NCBI GenBank assembly: GCA_002331255.1
Contig: DCZD01000002.1
Coordinates: 107,173-171,172, forward strand
Direction: 5' to 3'
Length of the DNA: 64,000 nucleotides
Source: Acidimicrobiaceae bacterium UBA2093
GTDB lineage: Bacteria > Actinomycetota > Acidimicrobiia > Acidimicrobiales > Ilumatobacteraceae
The notes beneath the pieces are model-generated. The model searched no databases, was not told where the DNA came from, and saw only the letters and a list, made by a program, of their open reading frames with translations. Below, piece by piece: positions 62,301-64,000 of the stretch (its first letter is position 1; each line of letters starts with the position of its first letter). The translations under genes and the position numbers were made by a program.

Positions 62301-62332
62301 TTGCAGTCACGACTGTGGCTGCAGAACTGCAA
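62301..62332. terminator. Possible stem-loop between convergent folBK and the small membrane gene
   Basis: TTGCAGT (62301-62307) and ACTGCAA (62326-62332) pair perfectly over 7 bp around an 18-base loop that can itself pair as CAC/GTG. It fills the 35-bp gap between two convergent stops. No T-run follows. Confidence 0.35.
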
Positions 62333-62334
62333 GG

Positions 62335-62520
62335 TCAGTGGTTGGACTTGTGGTGGCGGTGTTGTGCAAGTGCGCCGACCCAGTAACTGACACCGGTCAC
62401 GCCACCTGTGGCGATTGCGAGCGCAAAAGCGTCTCCACCAGTCACGACTGCGAGAATGCCGCCAATCACGATTCCGACAACTGTGATGGTGAGGTGGAGT
62501 CGGTTCTTCGCTGAAGCCAT
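62335..62520 (-). CDS. Tiny membrane protein (61 residues)
   Basis: 61 residues from ATG 62520: a basic N-terminus (MASAKNRLH), a hydrophobic segment (about 10-28, LTITVVGIVIGGILAVVTGG), a second at about 33-50 (ALAIATGGVTGVSYWVG) and a histidine/basic tail. No family recognised. It is consistent with a small inner-membrane protein; the ATG at 62520 is favoured because the upstream open frame reaches into the D-aminoacylase-like gene. Whether it is translated is not certain. Confidence 0.5.
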   Translation of the reverse strand: MASAKNRLHLTITVVGIVIGGILAVVTGGDAFALAIATGGVTGVSYWVGALAQHRHHKSNH

Positions 62521-62524
62521 GCAT

Positions 62525-64000
62525 TTACCGTAGCAAGCGCCCGGGCAGTTCACCGGTGAACTCGTCGTGATCGACCGTCTGCACGCCACTGACAAACGTA
62601 CCGACGTATCCCTTTGCATGCTGCACCAGCCGACGTGCACCTGCTGGAAAGTCGTAGGCCATCGTGGGCATGTCGAATGTCAAGCGGTCGTAATCAATGA
62701 GGTTGATATCGGCTTTCATTCCAGGCGCAATGAGGCCACGATCGGTGAGGCCGAATACCTCGGCAGTTTGACGCGTCTGGCGATGGACTACCCACTCAAG
62801 TGGTAAGCGAGGTCCTCGTGAGCGATCTCGTGTCCAGTGGGTCAGCATGAAGGTGGGTGTTCCTCCGTCACAAATCGCACCGCAATGCGCTCCTGCATCT
62901 GACAGGCCCATGCGGGTTCGTGGATGTCGTTGCAAGTCGTACGTCATGCTGAGGTCGCTGTAGGCGTAGTTGAATATCGGCAAGTAGATGAAGCCTCGAC
63001 CCTCGTTGGCGAGGAGTTGGTCAAGCACCATTTCCATTGGTGCAACGCGGCGCTGCTCCGACAAACTCTTAATGCTCTTTGAGGGGTGTGGCTCGTAATC
63101 AATGTTTGCGTCTGTTACCGGATAGAACTTCCAGAGTTTGTCGAGTACCACGTTCTGGAATAGGCCCCCGTCGTTGGGGATGTCATTGATGATGCGATGG
63201 CGACGAGCGGGCTCACGAAGTGCGCGCACTCGTTCATGGAGGCCAAGGTGTGCGATCTCTGCATAAGCAGGATGGAAGAGCAGTGGATGCAGACTGCCTT
63301 CAAGACACATCAACACTCCGATGCTGCGTCCAGCAACTTGGGCGATGATGTCAAGTCCCTGTGCATGTGCGTCGTCGAGTTGCTTCACGACGCGACGCCA
63401 TAGTTCAGGTCCCTCATCGGGCTGGTTCAGGTTGACGCTCACTGTCACGCCAGTGCGGCGTGCCATCTCCATCATCCACGGCCATTCATCATCGGGAACC
63501 CGCACATGTTCTGGCGCATATTGAAAGACTCCACCGCCGGCACTTGTCATCGCCTCAGCAATGCCAAATAACTCATCAGGCGATGCAGACGTTCCCGGGA
63601 CGAGTTCACCGCTCTTGCTCCTGTGAATTGGAGTGCGGCTTGTGCTGAACCCGAGCGCACCAGCACGCATGGCTTCTTCTACGAGTACGGCCATAGCTGC
63701 GATGTCGCTTGCAGTCGCATCTTCATTTGCGGCGCCTCGGTCTCCCATGACGTAGGCACGTAGTGCGCCATGGCCGATCATCGCACCGATGTCGATGACC
63801 CGTTGACGACGCTCGAGAGCATCGAGATACTCGGGGAAGGAACGCCATTGCCACGTGATGCCTTCGGCCATCGCTGACCCCGGAATATCCTCGACACCTT
63901 CCATCAATTCGATCAACCATTCATGGCGATCTTCGAGTGCCGGAGCAAAGCCAACGCCGCAATTGCCCATGATTGCTGTCGTAACGCCATGCCAACTGCT
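62525..64000 (-). CDS. D-aminoacylase-like amidohydrolase, N-terminus beyond the window
   Basis: 491 residues are visible, running in from the right edge (complementary strand) with SSWHGVTTAIMGNCGVGFAP as the first part. The next ATG in frame (63970) is internal, because the metal-binding HxH lies further upstream. GNCGVGFAP matches the cysteine motif of the 2219-3940 protein, and GLSDAGAHCGAICDG near the C-terminus corresponds to its catalytic aspartate segment. Sequence in between (SFPEYLDALERRQRVIDIGAMIGHGALR) parallels the first protein's SFSDYLNLFEGHIAVNAGFLVGHCAIR. Same predicted reaction class: hydrolysis of an N-acyl or cyclic amide bond. The two genes are paralogues, not recent copies. 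Confidence 0.85.
   Translation of the reverse strand, partial: SSWHGVTTAIMGNCGVGFAPALEDRHEWLIELMEGVEDIPGSAMAEGITWQWRSFPEYLDALERRQRVIDIGAMIGHGALRAYVMGDRGAANEDATASDIAAMAVLVEEAMRAGALGFSTSRTPIHRSKSGELVPGTSASPDELFGIAEAMTSAGGGVFQYAPEHVRVPDDEWPWMMEMARRTGVTVSVNLNQPDEGPELWRRVVKQLDDAHAQGLDIIAQVAGRSIGVLMCLEGSLHPLLFHPAYAEIAHLGLHERVRALREPARRHRIINDIPNDGGLFQNVVLDKLWKFYPVTDANIDYEPHPSKSIKSLSEQRRVAPMEMVLDQLLANEGRGFIYLPIFNYAYSDLSMTYDLQRHPRTRMGLSDAGAHCGAICDGGTPTFMLTHWTRDRSRGPRLPLEWVVHRQTRQTAEVFGLTDRGLIAPGMKADINLIDYDRLTFDMPTMAYDFPAGARRLVQHAKGYVGTFVSGVQTVDHDEFTGELPGRLLR

Overview
The window reads as one stretch of an actinobacterial chromosome, most likely class Acidimicrobiia (inference from gene content). G+C is in the mid-50s by eye and coding density is very high. 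There are six LLM-class (F420-type) oxidoreductases, six acyl/aryl-CoA synthetases, seven short-chain dehydrogenases, four crotonase or thiolase-fold beta-oxidation enzymes, and two alpha/beta acyl-CoA dehydrogenase pairs. A DUF35 plus thiolase-like block recalls the Mycobacterium tuberculosis Rv3521-Rv3523 (ltp4/ltp3) locus. I saw no rRNA, tRNA, insertion sequence, CRISPR array or phage gene.

Layout. 1-2140: tail of an LLM oxidoreductase, a class III CoA-transferase and a decayed aldehyde dehydrogenase. 2219-10889 (+): D-aminoacylase-like amidohydrolase, crotonase, FadH/OYE-like reductase, CoA ligase, LLM, SDR, SnoaL-like protein. 10909-20222 (-): arylsulfatase, class II aldolase, amidohydrolase, CoA ligase, cyclase-family hydrolase, second amidohydrolase, LLM. 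20305-26090: SDR (+); acyl-CoA dehydrogenase pair, SDR and TetR (-); TauD-type dioxygenase (+). 26095-34656 (-): HAD phosphatase, SDR, three CoA ligases, zinc alcohol dehydrogenase, amidohydrolase. 34859-46686: mixed-strand crotonases, SDRs, thiolase, epoxide-hydrolase-like protein, and an amidohydrolase/LLM/DUF7064-like/CoA ligase operon. 46683-50720: DUF2889 protein, second acyl-CoA dehydrogenase pair, LLM. 50726-56232 (-): complete branched-chain-type ABC importer with a fused LivH-LivM permease. 56363-59558 (+): two OB-fold proteins and two thiolase-like proteins. 59588-64000: EthD-like protein, alpha/beta hydrolase, FolB-FolK fusion, a tiny membrane protein and a second D-aminoacylase-like enzyme that runs off the right edge.

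Together this looks like a catabolic island for carboxylated, possibly polycyclic or steroid-like compounds. Substrates would be imported by the ABC system or released by the sulfatase and hydrolases, activated by CoA ligases, dehydrogenated by the two-subunit acyl-CoA dehydrogenases, hydrated and oxidised by crotonases and SDRs, and cleaved by thiolase or an aldolase-like Ltp/DUF35 complex. F420-linked LLM enzymes would act on ring intermediates. The substrate itself cannot be read from the sequence.

The most notable non-coding signal is an inverted repeat, TTTCTGA-N7-TCAGAAA, usually with a CGGNCCG core. It occurs four times (2103, 19234, 25027, 34677), each time in a promoter region. Its arms and spacing suggest the operator of a TetR-type repressor. 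A TetR gene (21250-21888) lies inside the same island but has a different palindrome over its own ribosome binding site.
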